Source of the DNA: a virus
DNA: 38,389 bases
Virus record (IMG/VR): IMGVR_UViG_3300027721_000035
Coordinates: 1 to 38,389 of that record
Reading direction: 5' to 3' (one strand)
Shown here: one piece after another, positions 16,879 to 25,899 of the stretch
How positions within the stretch are numbered: the stretch's first letter is position 1
Layout of the letters: each line of letters starts with the position of its first letter
The notes under the pieces: model-generated
Databases searched by the model: none
Told to the model about the DNA's origin: nothing
The model's input: only the letters and a program-made list of their open reading frames with translations
Translations under genes and position numbers: made by a program

Positions 16879-17597
16879 CCACCCATTCCGCCTACTGCAC
16901 CTCCTAAAGCGGAACCTACTCCTTGAATTGCTCCACTCCACGCTGCAGCTTCCCCTGCTTGAGCAGATGCTTGATTTTGCATTGCTTGTGCTAATGCTCC
17001 AGCTGATTGCCCTAAGTCCGCATTAGTTCTATCCTCTCGCGCCGCGAACATAAATTGTTGCCCTGCTGCTTGAGCCGCTTGTACTCTTTGTGCTTCGCTA
17101 ATTCGTATTGATTGTAATCTTTGTTGTTCAGCCATTTTAAGTTGATTACGTTCTGCTTCTCCTTGAGCTTTTAACTTTTCATTTGCCGCTTCTTGTTGTT
17201 CAATATTTGCGGCAATATCTTTTTTACTTCTTAATGCTGCTTGTGCCAATGCGGTAGCTCCACCCGCACTAGCTCCCGTTGCTCTTAAAGTATCTAATGT
17301 ATTTGCTAAAGCTATATCAGCCTCTTCTGCTTGCATTTCTGCAGCTTGAGTAGCTACTCCTAAATTTGCATAAGGATTATTTATCATTCCTGATAAATCT
17401 GTTGCCATGCTACTAATATCAATTGTTGATGCATAAGGATTGGTTATTGGTTGTCTAGCCGCTTTAATTGCAGCCATTTCCGCTCTCGATCTATTTGCAT
17501 CATTACGAGCCCCTTTTGCCGCTTGACTTGCTTGATGAGCCGATACTGCTCCACCTACTAGTGCGACACCTGCTGTTATTGCTGTTACTGCTGCCAT
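16869..17597 (-). CDS. gp14-like internal virion protein, zero-frame product (242 aa)
   Basis: Starts with a hydrophobic Ala/Gly/Val segment (VTAITAGVALVGGAVSAHQA), then a long Ala/Gln/Glu-rich helical body (KLKAQGEAERNQLKMAEQQR and repeats of AQAA) and ends in a glycine-rich tail (GVGSALGGAVGGMGGGK). This composition and the position just before two larger internal proteins match T7 gp14-type ejection proteins, which form a pore in the outer membrane. The predicted helices and lack of cysteine are consistent. The frame ends with GGT GGG GGA AAG TAG; the GGGAAAG is a known -1 slippery heptamer, and the -1 frame continues for 16 codons to 16822, giving a 258-aa alternative product (see separate entry). 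The start ATG follows TTAATATAAT. Confidence 0.78.
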   Translation of the reverse strand: MAAVTAITAGVALVGGAVSAHQASQAAKGARNDANRSRAEMAAIKAARQPITNPYASTIDISSMATDLSGMINNPYANLGVATQAAEMQAEEADIALANTLDTLRATGASAGGATALAQAALRSKKDIAANIEQQEAANEKLKAQGEAERNQLKMAEQQRLQSIRISEAQRVQAAQAAGQQFMFAAREDRTNADLGQSAGALAQAMQNQASAQAGEAAAWSGAIQGVGSALGGAVGGMGGGK

Positions 17598-17598
17598 A

Positions 17599-18006
17599 TT
17601 ATATTAATTTTTTTGAAATTTCATACGATGCTCTATCATCCACCGTATATCCTAATTTTTTGTGCATATCTATTAAGCCTGTGTTTCTTCCAATACTTAA
17701 TATTATATTTTTATCAACGCTTAACGCTATATCTTCTAATCCAAGTATTAACATTTCTAATGCTTCTTTTCTATCTGCCTCTCTATAATCTTTATTTGAT
17801 ATTATCCATTCCATCCAAGCTACTTTAGAGTTAGTCAAATATAAAAATCCAGATACTATTGGTATATTGCCTTTATAAACAATTAGACCTCCAGTACCAT
17901 TTAAAGGCAATAGGTCTTTATTCATTTCTGGCCAATTCCATTTAGTCCACCATTCTTGTAATGTTTCCCAATCTGATTCTTGTAATGCTCGTACAGTTAA
18001 TTCCAT
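17599..18006 (-). CDS. GNAT-family N-acetyltransferase (135 aa)
   Basis: Predicted acetyl-CoA-dependent acyltransferase. The N-terminus (VRALQESDWETLQEWWTKW) is the standard GNAT strand-1/helix-1 pattern (R-x-L-x-x-x-D), followed by core strands GGLIVYKGN, PIVSGFLYLTN and WMEWIISN, then the acetyl-CoA-binding helix region YREADRKEALEMLI, and a closing strand ILSIGRNTGLIDMHKKLGY, the usual N-x-x-x-x-x-x-x-K-x-G-F/Y ending. The Q/RxxGxG/A loop is degenerate (YREADR). It is embedded in the tail and ejection cassette, one base from the 242-aa gene, as in several T7-like and marine podoviruses. Substrate unknown: it could modify a virion or host protein. The A-rich leader AATTAAATCAA precedes ATGGAA. 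Confidence 0.78.
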   Translation of the reverse strand: MELTVRALQESDWETLQEWWTKWNWPEMNKDLLPLNGTGGLIVYKGNIPIVSGFLYLTNSKVAWMEWIISNKDYREADRKEALEMLILGLEDIALSVDKNIILSIGRNTGLIDMHKKLGYTVDDRASYEISKKLI

Positions 18007-18017
18007 TTGATTTAATT
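18001..18017 (-). repeat. Shared 17-base leader/start element, copy 1 (GNAT gene)
   Basis: AATTAAATCAAATGGAA, read on the minus strand, contains the ATGGAA start of the acetyltransferase gene. An identical 17-base element is at 36996-37012, at the start of the 88-aa coiled-coil gene. It has no Shine-Dalgarno motif. An A-rich translational enhancer typical of Bacteroidota or coincidental identity in AT-rich DNA are both possible. Confidence 0.5.
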
Positions 18018-19334
18018 TTAATATGATGATTCTATATATTCTGAAGATACTGCAAATAATTCTGCTCTTTTTTGTAATGTTGCATTCTGATACACAAATC
18101 TTGTGGTAGCAAACATACCTTTAACACCCGACATTGATTTGCCCCATACTATTTCTCCTGTAGTTGGATTAGATATATTAATTAAGTTCGCAAAATATTT
18201 ATCTTCTTTTCTTTTAAATGAATTTGCAAATAATTGGGCTTCCATATCACCTAGCGTTAAAATTCCTACGTTTTTTGATACAGGTGCTGAAATATCAGTT
18301 TCAGTATAAAAATCAGTAACTTCCCAGCCACCACTACCTTCGTAATTTACAGTTTTAAATGTTTTAACAGTAGATACCTCAGGGTTAAACACTGCTTCCA
18401 CAATGGAATTATTATTTACCCCGTAAAAATTACCCCAATTTGTTGTTTTTGAATAATGTTTCCAAATTTCACCATTCTTAAATGTGTAAAAATTGTTTCT
18501 TAAACTATCTCCATGATTAGGTTTATAATCAAAGAAACTTGTCCATCCTTGTACATCCTCATCAAATGCCAATGTATTATAAGTCCCATTTGAATTTTGT
18601 AATGAAACCACATATTCCTTACTATGCATGTCCCACATGCCTAAAATTAAGTTATCATCCCCAATTTCGGCGAGTCTATCTCTAAAGAAATTACTCATTC
18701 CATACTCTGAAACTTCCGTTATGCCATCTTGAGATAATCTTAATACTAAGCCTTGATTTCTATCTGTAAAGTATTTTCGATAGCCATAAACAGCAAAACT
18801 TTCGGGGTTAGTAGCAATGCCATAGTTTCCGGCATAAGCTTGAATCTGGCCAATTACTTGCGATCCAGAAGTGGTCATTGGTTCTCCTTCAGCTGAGTAA
18901 ATTGCGTCTTTATCAATTAAAGCTCTACTTACTTTAAACTCCTGGAAAATGGTTAAGTTTGTATTTTCTGAATATAATTTTTGTATAGAACCATTATAAG
19001 GATCTAAACTTTTTGTTATATCCTCCCCAACTGAAAATTGATTTGTATTATTTACACCTGTTCTAGAATTAAATATGCCAGAATATATTAAAGAATTTTT
19101 TCTATGCTGTTGATTAATATTGTCTTCCACAATATATGCTTTAACCCCTAAATCAACATTTGTGTTATTATAGCCTCCTCTAATCCTTGCTTCTTCTGCA
19201 AGCCAATCCGTTGGGCCAGCATCATAATCGTTTGGAACAAAATCAAAATTTGTTATAGGCCCAGATTCCACTACTGTATCCAGTTTTTTTAACCAAAAAG
19301 AGTTGAAAAATTTTAATTCTAATATTGCAGCCAT
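18018..19334 (-). CDS. Propeller-like tail/stabilization protein (438 aa)
   Basis: Tail structural protein. It carries a chain of motifs I associate with tail stabilization or muzzle-type proteins of marine and crAss-like podoviruses: RKNSLIYSGIFNSRTGVNN, then SIQKLYSENTNLTIFQE, KVSRALIDKDAIYSAEG and YGIATNPESFAVYGYRKYFT. Repeated blade-like strands (GLVLRLSQDGITEVSEYG, DNLILGMWDMHSKEYVVSL, NSNGTYNTLAFDEDVQGW) indicate a beta-propeller or beta-solenoid. The lipid-free N-terminus begins AAILELKFFNSFWLKKL. No signal peptide. It lies directly downstream of the 1749-aa protein; in related phages the corresponding N- and C-terminal motifs can be in one polypeptide, so the two may assemble together. 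Exact role (tail tube, hub or fibre anchor) is inferred. Confidence 0.75.
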   Translation of the reverse strand: MAAILELKFFNSFWLKKLDTVVESGPITNFDFVPNDYDAGPTDWLAEEARIRGGYNNTNVDLGVKAYIVEDNINQQHRKNSLIYSGIFNSRTGVNNTNQFSVGEDITKSLDPYNGSIQKLYSENTNLTIFQEFKVSRALIDKDAIYSAEGEPMTTSGSQVIGQIQAYAGNYGIATNPESFAVYGYRKYFTDRNQGLVLRLSQDGITEVSEYGMSNFFRDRLAEIGDDNLILGMWDMHSKEYVVSLQNSNGTYNTLAFDEDVQGWTSFFDYKPNHGDSLRNNFYTFKNGEIWKHYSKTTNWGNFYGVNNNSIVEAVFNPEVSTVKTFKTVNYEGSGGWEVTDFYTETDISAPVSKNVGILTLGDMEAQLFANSFKRKEDKYFANLINISNPTTGEIVWGKSMSGVKGMFATTRFVYQNATLQKRAELFAVSSEYIESSY

Positions 19335-19392
19335 ATTTTATAATTACGTTTTTTTTATGGTTTTTAGTTTAATTTAAGTATACCTATTATAA

Positions 19393-22300
19393 TTAGAATG
19401 GCTCTTCATAATAAAGTATATTGTACGCATAATTATCAATAGGTAATGGATTATTCTGGTCATTAGCCATTCCTATCCAAGCTGTTTGAGAATCAAAATA
19501 TCCTGATTGTGCTGTTTGCTCTATTACCTCGCCTTCTTCATTAAACTTAGCACAATAAAAAGGGAATTCGGTATATTTAAGCACACCAGCGTTAGGACCG
19601 TTAGGCCAACTAACCTCTCCAGGATTATAGTTTTTAGTTGTTTGAAACACATAAAATCTATCCGGCACAGGAGGTATCCATTTATCACTAAGATTAATGT
19701 CTGTATAAAATCTTTTTATTTCAGTACCTTCTTCTGTGTTTGCATATAATGTTCCAACAGTAGCAAAAAGTGGGTCATAAATAAAATTAAAGACAAAAGT
19801 AGCATTTGCACCAGCTAAATTTAAAGCAGGGCCAGGTGTACCTGCTAATTGCACAGATATTACACCTGTAACTTGATTTACTCCTACAACTATACCATTA
19901 TATGCTGAAATAGAGCTAATACCAACAGTAAGTCCCGGCGCAATTTGATTATTAGTTATTGTTAAAATAAAATTAGCTATATTAGAACCCGCTAACACAC
20001 TTCCCGACGCTATTGTATTTGCGAGAGAAGAATATTGTAGTCCTTTTCTTGCATCCGGTGTTTCATACGGCACTGCAGATGGATACCCAGGAACTCCAGG
20101 AGCACTAACCTGCTCTAGCCCTGTCAAATAAGTATAAGCAGTTGTTATTAGATTATCAAACGGATAACCGCCATAAGAGTAATTAGCGTCTCTACCATAA
20201 ATTTCAACGAAAGGGGTGTTAGGAATAGGCGGATCAGTAGGGAATGGATTTGGAGCACTATTAGTATAAGCGGTTGCTGTATTTTTCATATCAATACCGA
20301 TTGCCCATTCATAAAACTCGTCAATTCCTTCTAACGCCTCAATAGTAAATGAAGTTGTTATTGCTTTTCTTCGTCCATATAATATATCTGGTGGATCAGT
20401 AAAGGTAGTAACAACTAATTCAGGAGATGTATAAGGGGTTTGTTTATTATTTGTAGTAGCAGCTAATACCCAGGGATTTATGGCAGCCGTGTTATATTCT
20501 CTTTTATATAAATATATATCAAATTCTTTCCCAAATGATGCAAGGCCTAATGACGGATCACATAAATTAGGCGCCGGGACAGTTAGTTTTATACTTACCC
20601 TATATTCTCCTGAAATTAATCCTTCAGGCAGTATTGGTAGAAACCCTTGAGCATTAACAATTTCTATATTTTCGGCAAATTGGTATTCTCTACTCGAACC
20701 TGGTATTTCTGGTAAATAATCATAATCACCATTTGGGCCTGAAAAATCTGTTTGTTCACCTATATAAACCATTGCATAAGGTGGATTTATACCTGAGCAA
20801 TCACTTCCCGCGTTTATAACTTGTGTACTTGTATATTCTGGTCTTAGCCAAATAGGAACAGGATTATCACCTACATTTATATTTAATTCCTTTGTATCAA
20901 ATTTTGTGCCATAATCATTTCCTTCAGGAGGCAGTATTGCTCCAGTAGTAGTATTAACGGCGTCTTGTACTTTTATCATTAATGTATATCCCCCTAACGG
21001 AATTTCATTATCTATTAAGCTTAATACCCCAGTATACTCGTCTAGTCTAAAATAGTCATCTCCATTTCCGCTGGTTATACTCCATTTTAAACCGGTTGTA
21101 GAAACTGGTATTGTAGTACCATTAAAAAAGGATCCATTATTAGCTTGTAATGTTACAAAATTTGTTGCACTCTGTGCTATATTATAATCAACTACCGATG
21201 TTGTTATAATCGGGGCATTATTACTTAATCTACCATTAATGTATAAATCTGATGTTATTGGGGTTCCGGTGTCACGTGATGTAACACGTAGAGTAAATGT
21301 ATAGGATTCTAACGTAGAGGCATCGTTATTGAATACAAAACGACCACCACCGTCTTCTGGTTTTTTAATATATAATCTATATCTTGTAGGAAGAGTTAGA
21401 CCCGCTGGCGGAATTACCTCTAAACCAAAATAAGATAATCTATCAGTGTTGCCTGTAACCCCATCATCAACTGCCCATAATACAGCTGATGTATCATTTA
21501 AAATGGTATCAAATTGATTTACAACTACAAATTCATCTGTTATGTATTTTGAATCAGAATCTCCAGCTACTAATCCACTGCCATAAGGATTTTGCTCTTC
21601 AAAATGTCTATATCCAACATTACTAAACTTTGATGGCCCATCATATCCAGTTAATACGTCAGCATTTAAATCAGAAATTAGACCAGTTGTTGTTGTTTCC
21701 CAAAATATATCTAATGCACTTTGCTCTGGCTTTGTTTCATATATGCTTAAAAACGGGATCATATCTCTTGCTGCAACTCCAATTCGTTGAGCTGTAGAAA
21801 CCCTGCCTATTAAGGGATCAGTTTGCAATTGATAAAGGTTTAATCCAGCAGTACCCGCTAAATTATTAGCAGAGCTAGATAAGAAATTAAATTCAGTTGC
21901 AGATGCAATTGATGATACCGTATCCGCTTTTCTGGTTGGAAAATATTGCCTATTTTCAGCTCTTGTTATTATAAAATTAATATAATTTGTTCCGTTAGGA
22001 TTTTGAGTTGCTTTTAAAACCCACTGTGGATTTGAAATTATCATCGTTCCATCTGTACCTGACACTCCATTAGACACGACAACGGTATCTCCTAACCATC
22101 TATATGGACTTTGTGTGGTAGCGCCAGCGGTAGCAGGTGGGGCATTATCTGGCACAGGCTCGGAGGCCTCAACGCATTGTATTCCATCACCAGCTTTTAT
22201 TAATGCCCAATCTTCATTTAGCCCAGGTCCAACAGTATATTTTATTATTGAAGTCTTAGAAGAATAGGCTGGTATATTACCAATTATTTCAACAGTGTCT

Positions 22301-24642
22301 TCGGTATTCTCAACTCTTCCGTATAATTGAACACTACTTCTATATTGTTTTTGATCGGGTCCAACATCAGATAAATCTCTTGGTACTTTATTTATATTAT
22401 CATTTATTAATACAATATGCGACGTGCTAGCTGTTTCGCTAACTGGAAATTGTGTTGTATTTATTCCGTTTTGTAAAGTTGGATCAAATGTTGCCCCTGA
22501 ATATACAACTTGAGAACCAAATGTTTGCCCGGTTGGGTAACCAAGTAGCATGCCCGGCAAATATACATTATAATAATCCTGTTCAGGTTGTTTAACAACT
22601 ACCTTATATGAGTACCATCCAATAGGATTATAAATATAAGAAAATTTAATGTCTAATGTACCTGGTCCTTGATCATTATAATTATATATATCATTAACTC
22701 TGCCACTTGTGAAAACTTCATATACTGGTGCCACAGGCGGTGTATAAGGAGGCGGTGGTGGTGGTATAACCTCTACATAATCCGTATAATAACCTCTTAA
22801 TATATCCCCAACAGCGGGTTGTGTATTCGTGGCTGCTGTAGTATCTAACGTATATGTATATGATGTATCTGTTATAGTAGATGCAGTAATTGCAAATCCT
22901 GAGTTTGATGTAGGCATTGCATATAATCCTGGCTTACCCGCTGGTATATCTTTTTGTTGATCTATTGTTGAACTTATATATACCAATAAAGTATCGCCAA
23001 ACCACTCACGTACATCAGTAAATAAAGGCGAGTTTTCATAACTTGAATAAATAGTTGAACCTTTTGCATATATGCCTCCCCCTATATTTGCTGCTAATAA
23101 ATCCACAGAAGATAATATAACAGGGGATTGCCTTCCAAATTTATCTGCAATTACAAATCCAATTTGATAATTTCTATTCTTTTTTAATGTATGATTTGGA
23201 TATTCTATAAAATTAGTTCCTCTTGGCAATTTTGGTTGAATTGACACATTATAATTTACGGTATCAACGCAAGTATATTTATCGTAGTAATTTCCATAAA
23301 TTATTCTATTACCTACAGATTCTTGAGCTCTTGCTCTAACTGGTACTTTATCATATACCCTTACACTTTGATCATCTGGTAATGTTCTATAGGGTCTTTG
23401 TGATTGATAAGGTTGTATATAATAATTATTATTGGTATTAGCAGGCGAATTTATACTTGATACAGGTAATGTTTCAAGAACCTTAATAGCAAGTGAGTCT
23501 GATTCTTTATACAAAACATCAATCTCTTTTATTTTATAACTATTACTTAAATTACCTATTTTATCGGGCAGAGGAATAATTAATTCAATATTATTTATAT
23601 TGTTTTCAAACCAATTTATAACTGTACTTCTATAAGCGTCAATTTCATTTCCTTTTACAAAATATCCTTTTTGTTTTGGTATATATGCTATTTGAGTAAA
23701 TGGAGCGGTTAAAGAATATTCGTTATCATCGTATTTAAAACGATAACTAAAACGAACATATTTATCTTCTAAAAAAACTGGATCCCCTGGCCAATCTACT
23801 TCGTCCGATTTATTGGACATTGTAGATATTAAAAATGTTAATTCCGTTCCGCTTGTAATTATAGAAGGTAAGTCTTGGTGAAAAGTGATAGTTGTCCCTG
23901 TAACATCCACAACAAGACAAAAATCACTTGAGGATATATCGTCTGTTACTAAAGTCATTCCAGGCACAATTCCCTCTGCATCTTCAACATCAACTGTGTC
24001 AGTAACTGAATCGCCATCAGCTATAGCAACCACCTTTCTGTATAATAATATAGGGTCTATAGGCGCATATTTTGCAACAGATATTTGAGTTTCTGTGGTA
24101 TAATAAAGTGGATTACCTAATGCATTTGATACGTTTATTTTTCTAGGTTGGTTTCTATTGTCAACCCAAAATAATAATCCCTCTACTAAATTTACTCCAG
24201 TTATTCTAAATTCATTATTTTTAGCAAAATTTAAAAATAACCCTTCAACTAAAGTAGTGTAGCCAGCAGGGGAATCAAAATTGTACATTGTTATTTTCAT
24301 ATTGCCTGAAGTTGGCAATGTGATATTGTTCGGATTTGGATCAGTATAATCAGTTAAAAATTGGAATATACGATTATTTTGATTGTCCATGAAAGAACCT
24401 ATACACTCTAAACCAGGTATATAGTTTGGATTAGGTGTAGTAGTCCCAGGTATAAATGGGGAATTATTAGTCAATGGAAGTAACTCATTGCCAAGTATAT
24501 TTTGCAATGCTCCAATATCATCTGCTTCTGATTTGCCTATAGAAATATTATTAGCATATCTATATTCTCCATTAGGTATAAGTCTATCATCCAAGTCTTG
24601 ATTCATCTTGGACTTTAGAAAACTATTTTTTACTTCTGCCAT
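19393..24642 (-). CDS. Large tail protein with cadherin-like module, putative receptor-contact protein (1749 aa)
   Basis: Very large, Thr/Asn/Pro-rich beta protein. The N-terminus (SKMNQDLDDRLIPNGEYRYA, then DDIGALQNILGNE) is the signature start of tail stabilization proteins in marine and crAss-like podoviruses and probably docks to the tail. A hexaproline hinge (IPPPPPPYTPP) lies near residue 630. Around residues 1130-1260 there is a cadherin-like or Ig-like domain: LKWSITSGNGDDYFRLDEYTG followed by LSLIDNE, GGYTLMIKVQDA, with the typical F-x-L-D-x-x-T-G turn and V-x-D-A end. The remaining C-terminal 480 residues are beta-rich and unrecognised. No cleavage or chaperone domain is obvious. 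The gene starts 3 bases after the previous stop (TAAaaaATG). A host-surface binding role for the central and C-terminal parts is inference. Confidence 0.78.
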   Translation of the reverse strand: MAEVKNSFLKSKMNQDLDDRLIPNGEYRYANNISIGKSEADDIGALQNILGNELLPLTNNSPFIPGTTTPNPNYIPGLECIGSFMDNQNNRIFQFLTDYTDPNPNNITLPTSGNMKITMYNFDSPAGYTTLVEGLFLNFAKNNEFRITGVNLVEGLLFWVDNRNQPRKINVSNALGNPLYYTTETQISVAKYAPIDPILLYRKVVAIADGDSVTDTVDVEDAEGIVPGMTLVTDDISSSDFCLVVDVTGTTITFHQDLPSIITSGTELTFLISTMSNKSDEVDWPGDPVFLEDKYVRFSYRFKYDDNEYSLTAPFTQIAYIPKQKGYFVKGNEIDAYRSTVINWFENNINNIELIIPLPDKIGNLSNSYKIKEIDVLYKESDSLAIKVLETLPVSSINSPANTNNNYYIQPYQSQRPYRTLPDDQSVRVYDKVPVRARAQESVGNRIIYGNYYDKYTCVDTVNYNVSIQPKLPRGTNFIEYPNHTLKKNRNYQIGFVIADKFGRQSPVILSSVDLLAANIGGGIYAKGSTIYSSYENSPLFTDVREWFGDTLLVYISSTIDQQKDIPAGKPGLYAMPTSNSGFAITASTITDTSYTYTLDTTAATNTQPAVGDILRGYYTDYVEVIPPPPPPYTPPVAPVYEVFTSGRVNDIYNYNDQGPGTLDIKFSYIYNPIGWYSYKVVVKQPEQDYYNVYLPGMLLGYPTGQTFGSQVVYSGATFDPTLQNGINTTQFPVSETASTSHIVLINDNINKVPRDLSDVGPDQKQYRSSVQLYGRVENTEDTVEIIGNIPAYSSKTSIIKYTVGPGLNEDWALIKAGDGIQCVEASEPVPDNAPPATAGATTQSPYRWLGDTVVVSNGVSGTDGTMIISNPQWVLKATQNPNGTNYINFIITRAENRQYFPTRKADTVSSIASATEFNFLSSSANNLAGTAGLNLYQLQTDPLIGRVSTAQRIGVAARDMIPFLSIYETKPEQSALDIFWETTTTGLISDLNADVLTGYDGPSKFSNVGYRHFEEQNPYGSGLVAGDSDSKYITDEFVVVNQFDTILNDTSAVLWAVDDGVTGNTDRLSYFGLEVIPPAGLTLPTRYRLYIKKPEDGGGRFVFNNDASTLESYTFTLRVTSRDTGTPITSDLYINGRLSNNAPIITTSVVDYNIAQSATNFVTLQANNGSFFNGTTIPVSTTGLKWSITSGNGDDYFRLDEYTGVLSLIDNEIPLGGYTLMIKVQDAVNTTTGAILPPEGNDYGTKFDTKELNINVGDNPVPIWLRPEYTSTQVINAGSDCSGINPPYAMVYIGEQTDFSGPNGDYDYLPEIPGSSREYQFAENIEIVNAQGFLPILPEGLISGEYRVSIKLTVPAPNLCDPSLGLASFGKEFDIYLYKREYNTAAINPWVLAATTNNKQTPYTSPELVVTTFTDPPDILYGRRKAITTSFTIEALEGIDEFYEWAIGIDMKNTATAYTNSAPNPFPTDPPIPNTPFVEIYGRDANYSYGGYPFDNLITTAYTYLTGLEQVSAPGVPGYPSAVPYETPDARKGLQYSSLANTIASGSVLAGSNIANFILTITNNQIAPGLTVGISSISAYNGIVVGVNQVTGVISVQLAGTPGPALNLAGANATFVFNFIYDPLFATVGTLYANTEEGTEIKRFYTDINLSDKWIPPVPDRFYVFQTTKNYNPGEVSWPNGPNAGVLKYTEFPFYCAKFNEEGEVIEQTAQSGYFDSQTAWIGMANDQNNPLPIDNYAYNILYYEEPF

Positions 24643-24645
24643 TTT

Positions 24646-25893
24646 TTAATGTTTAATCCATTTAGATTTGCCTCTAAATACCTGAGTTATTTCTTCTAAT
24701 TTAATATTTGAAAGTCTTATTTTAGCATTTCTTAATTTTGCTGATTTGTCTTGCTGTAGTCTTCTAACAAGATATTCTTGAGATCCAGAACGATGCGAAA
24801 TAATCGAATGCAGAATATAAGCATACAACGCATCCTCCGCCATTTTTGGTACTCTTGAATCTAAATCATAAGCTAATCCGTCTGATATATACTCTAATAC
24901 AATTAGTTTACCAACTAGATTACTACTAAAAGATATTTTGCCTTCTCTATCATTTATAGAAAAGTATCCATTCATATTTGCATATTGAGGATCCATACCA
25001 AATAATCTACCATAAAATCTATCTTGAACCCAATTATCATCATTATACCAATCATTGCCTATATTATCAACCTCATTAATACGAGGAAGTATATTATTGG
25101 TATTCCATCTTTCTTCTGTTAAAGAATCTCCTTCTATATTCGCATCAAAATTGTCTTGTATTGGCAGTCCTCTCTGATCCTGTATTGGATTTTCATAGGG
25201 ATTGGTAGTTAAAGCATTGACTGGATATATAGGATGTTTAATACCATAATGGTCAATCCACGACATTTTAACGTAGTTAACATAATCTTGAGGTATTGCA
25301 ACGCTTAAACTATGCGGTATATTTAATTCCTGTGATTTAACGCTTTTTAATGTGTCATAACTAAATTCCTGCATTCCGCGTTTTGCATGGAATATAACAT
25401 CTGTTCTTTTTACATCACTAATCAATTTGCCGGTGCCAACATAGGCTACTATAAAGTTGTTTATAATATCATTTAATGATATATATTGGTAACTGCCATA
25501 ATTTTCCTCTACGGTGTCCCCAAACGCGTCCTTATCGCCATAATTACCACCATCTAATGTTTTTAATTGAACAATTAGATAACTATCAGCAAATGGCAAA
25601 TTAGTATTTACATAGTTAATAGTATTACCACTAACAGTATATATATCGGTTACTTCAGAAAATGAATCAGGTAATCCAGTTTCGCTCCAATATAGTTTAA
25701 AATTATTTAAAGCATAATTAATTTCATTTGGATCATAACTACCAAATACTAAATCTGCATTAAAGGTAGTAGTAAAATTAGTGGTCCAAACAGGTTGTCC
25801 GTTTCTAAATGAGAATGTTATTGTAAAACCCTGCGCTCCTTCGTAGTATTGTCTATTTGTTTCGGTAATTAACCCGTTATTAGGTGTTGGCAT
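24646..25893 (-). CDS. Head-tail connector/neck ring-like protein (415 aa)
   Basis: Residues about 138-235 contain a run characteristic, as I recall it, of neck proteins in marine and crAss-like podoviruses: YISLNDIINNFIVAYVGTGK, then VKRTDVIFHAKRGMQEFSYD, LKSVKSQELNIP and PQDYVNYVKMSWID. C-terminal helices (MAEDALYAYILHSIISHR, YLVRRLQQDKSAKLRNAKIR) end in a basic tail KSKWIKH. The first 130 residues form an additional beta domain (FTITFSFRNGQPVWTTNF, FKLYWSETGLPDSFSEV) that looks like an Ig-type decoration. Position two genes before the large tail protein and after the capsid genes supports a gp11/ring-type adaptor role in joining portal and tail. The A-rich leader AATAAAAA precedes ATG. Confidence 0.72.
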   Translation of the reverse strand: MPTPNNGLITETNRQYYEGAQGFTITFSFRNGQPVWTTNFTTTFNADLVFGSYDPNEINYALNNFKLYWSETGLPDSFSEVTDIYTVSGNTINYVNTNLPFADSYLIVQLKTLDGGNYGDKDAFGDTVEENYGSYQYISLNDIINNFIVAYVGTGKLISDVKRTDVIFHAKRGMQEFSYDTLKSVKSQELNIPHSLSVAIPQDYVNYVKMSWIDHYGIKHPIYPVNALTTNPYENPIQDQRGLPIQDNFDANIEGDSLTEERWNTNNILPRINEVDNIGNDWYNDDNWVQDRFYGRLFGMDPQYANMNGYFSINDREGKISFSSNLVGKLIVLEYISDGLAYDLDSRVPKMAEDALYAYILHSIISHRSGSQEYLVRRLQQDKSAKLRNAKIRLSNIKLEEITQVFRGKSKWIKH

Positions 25894-25899
25894 TTTTTA

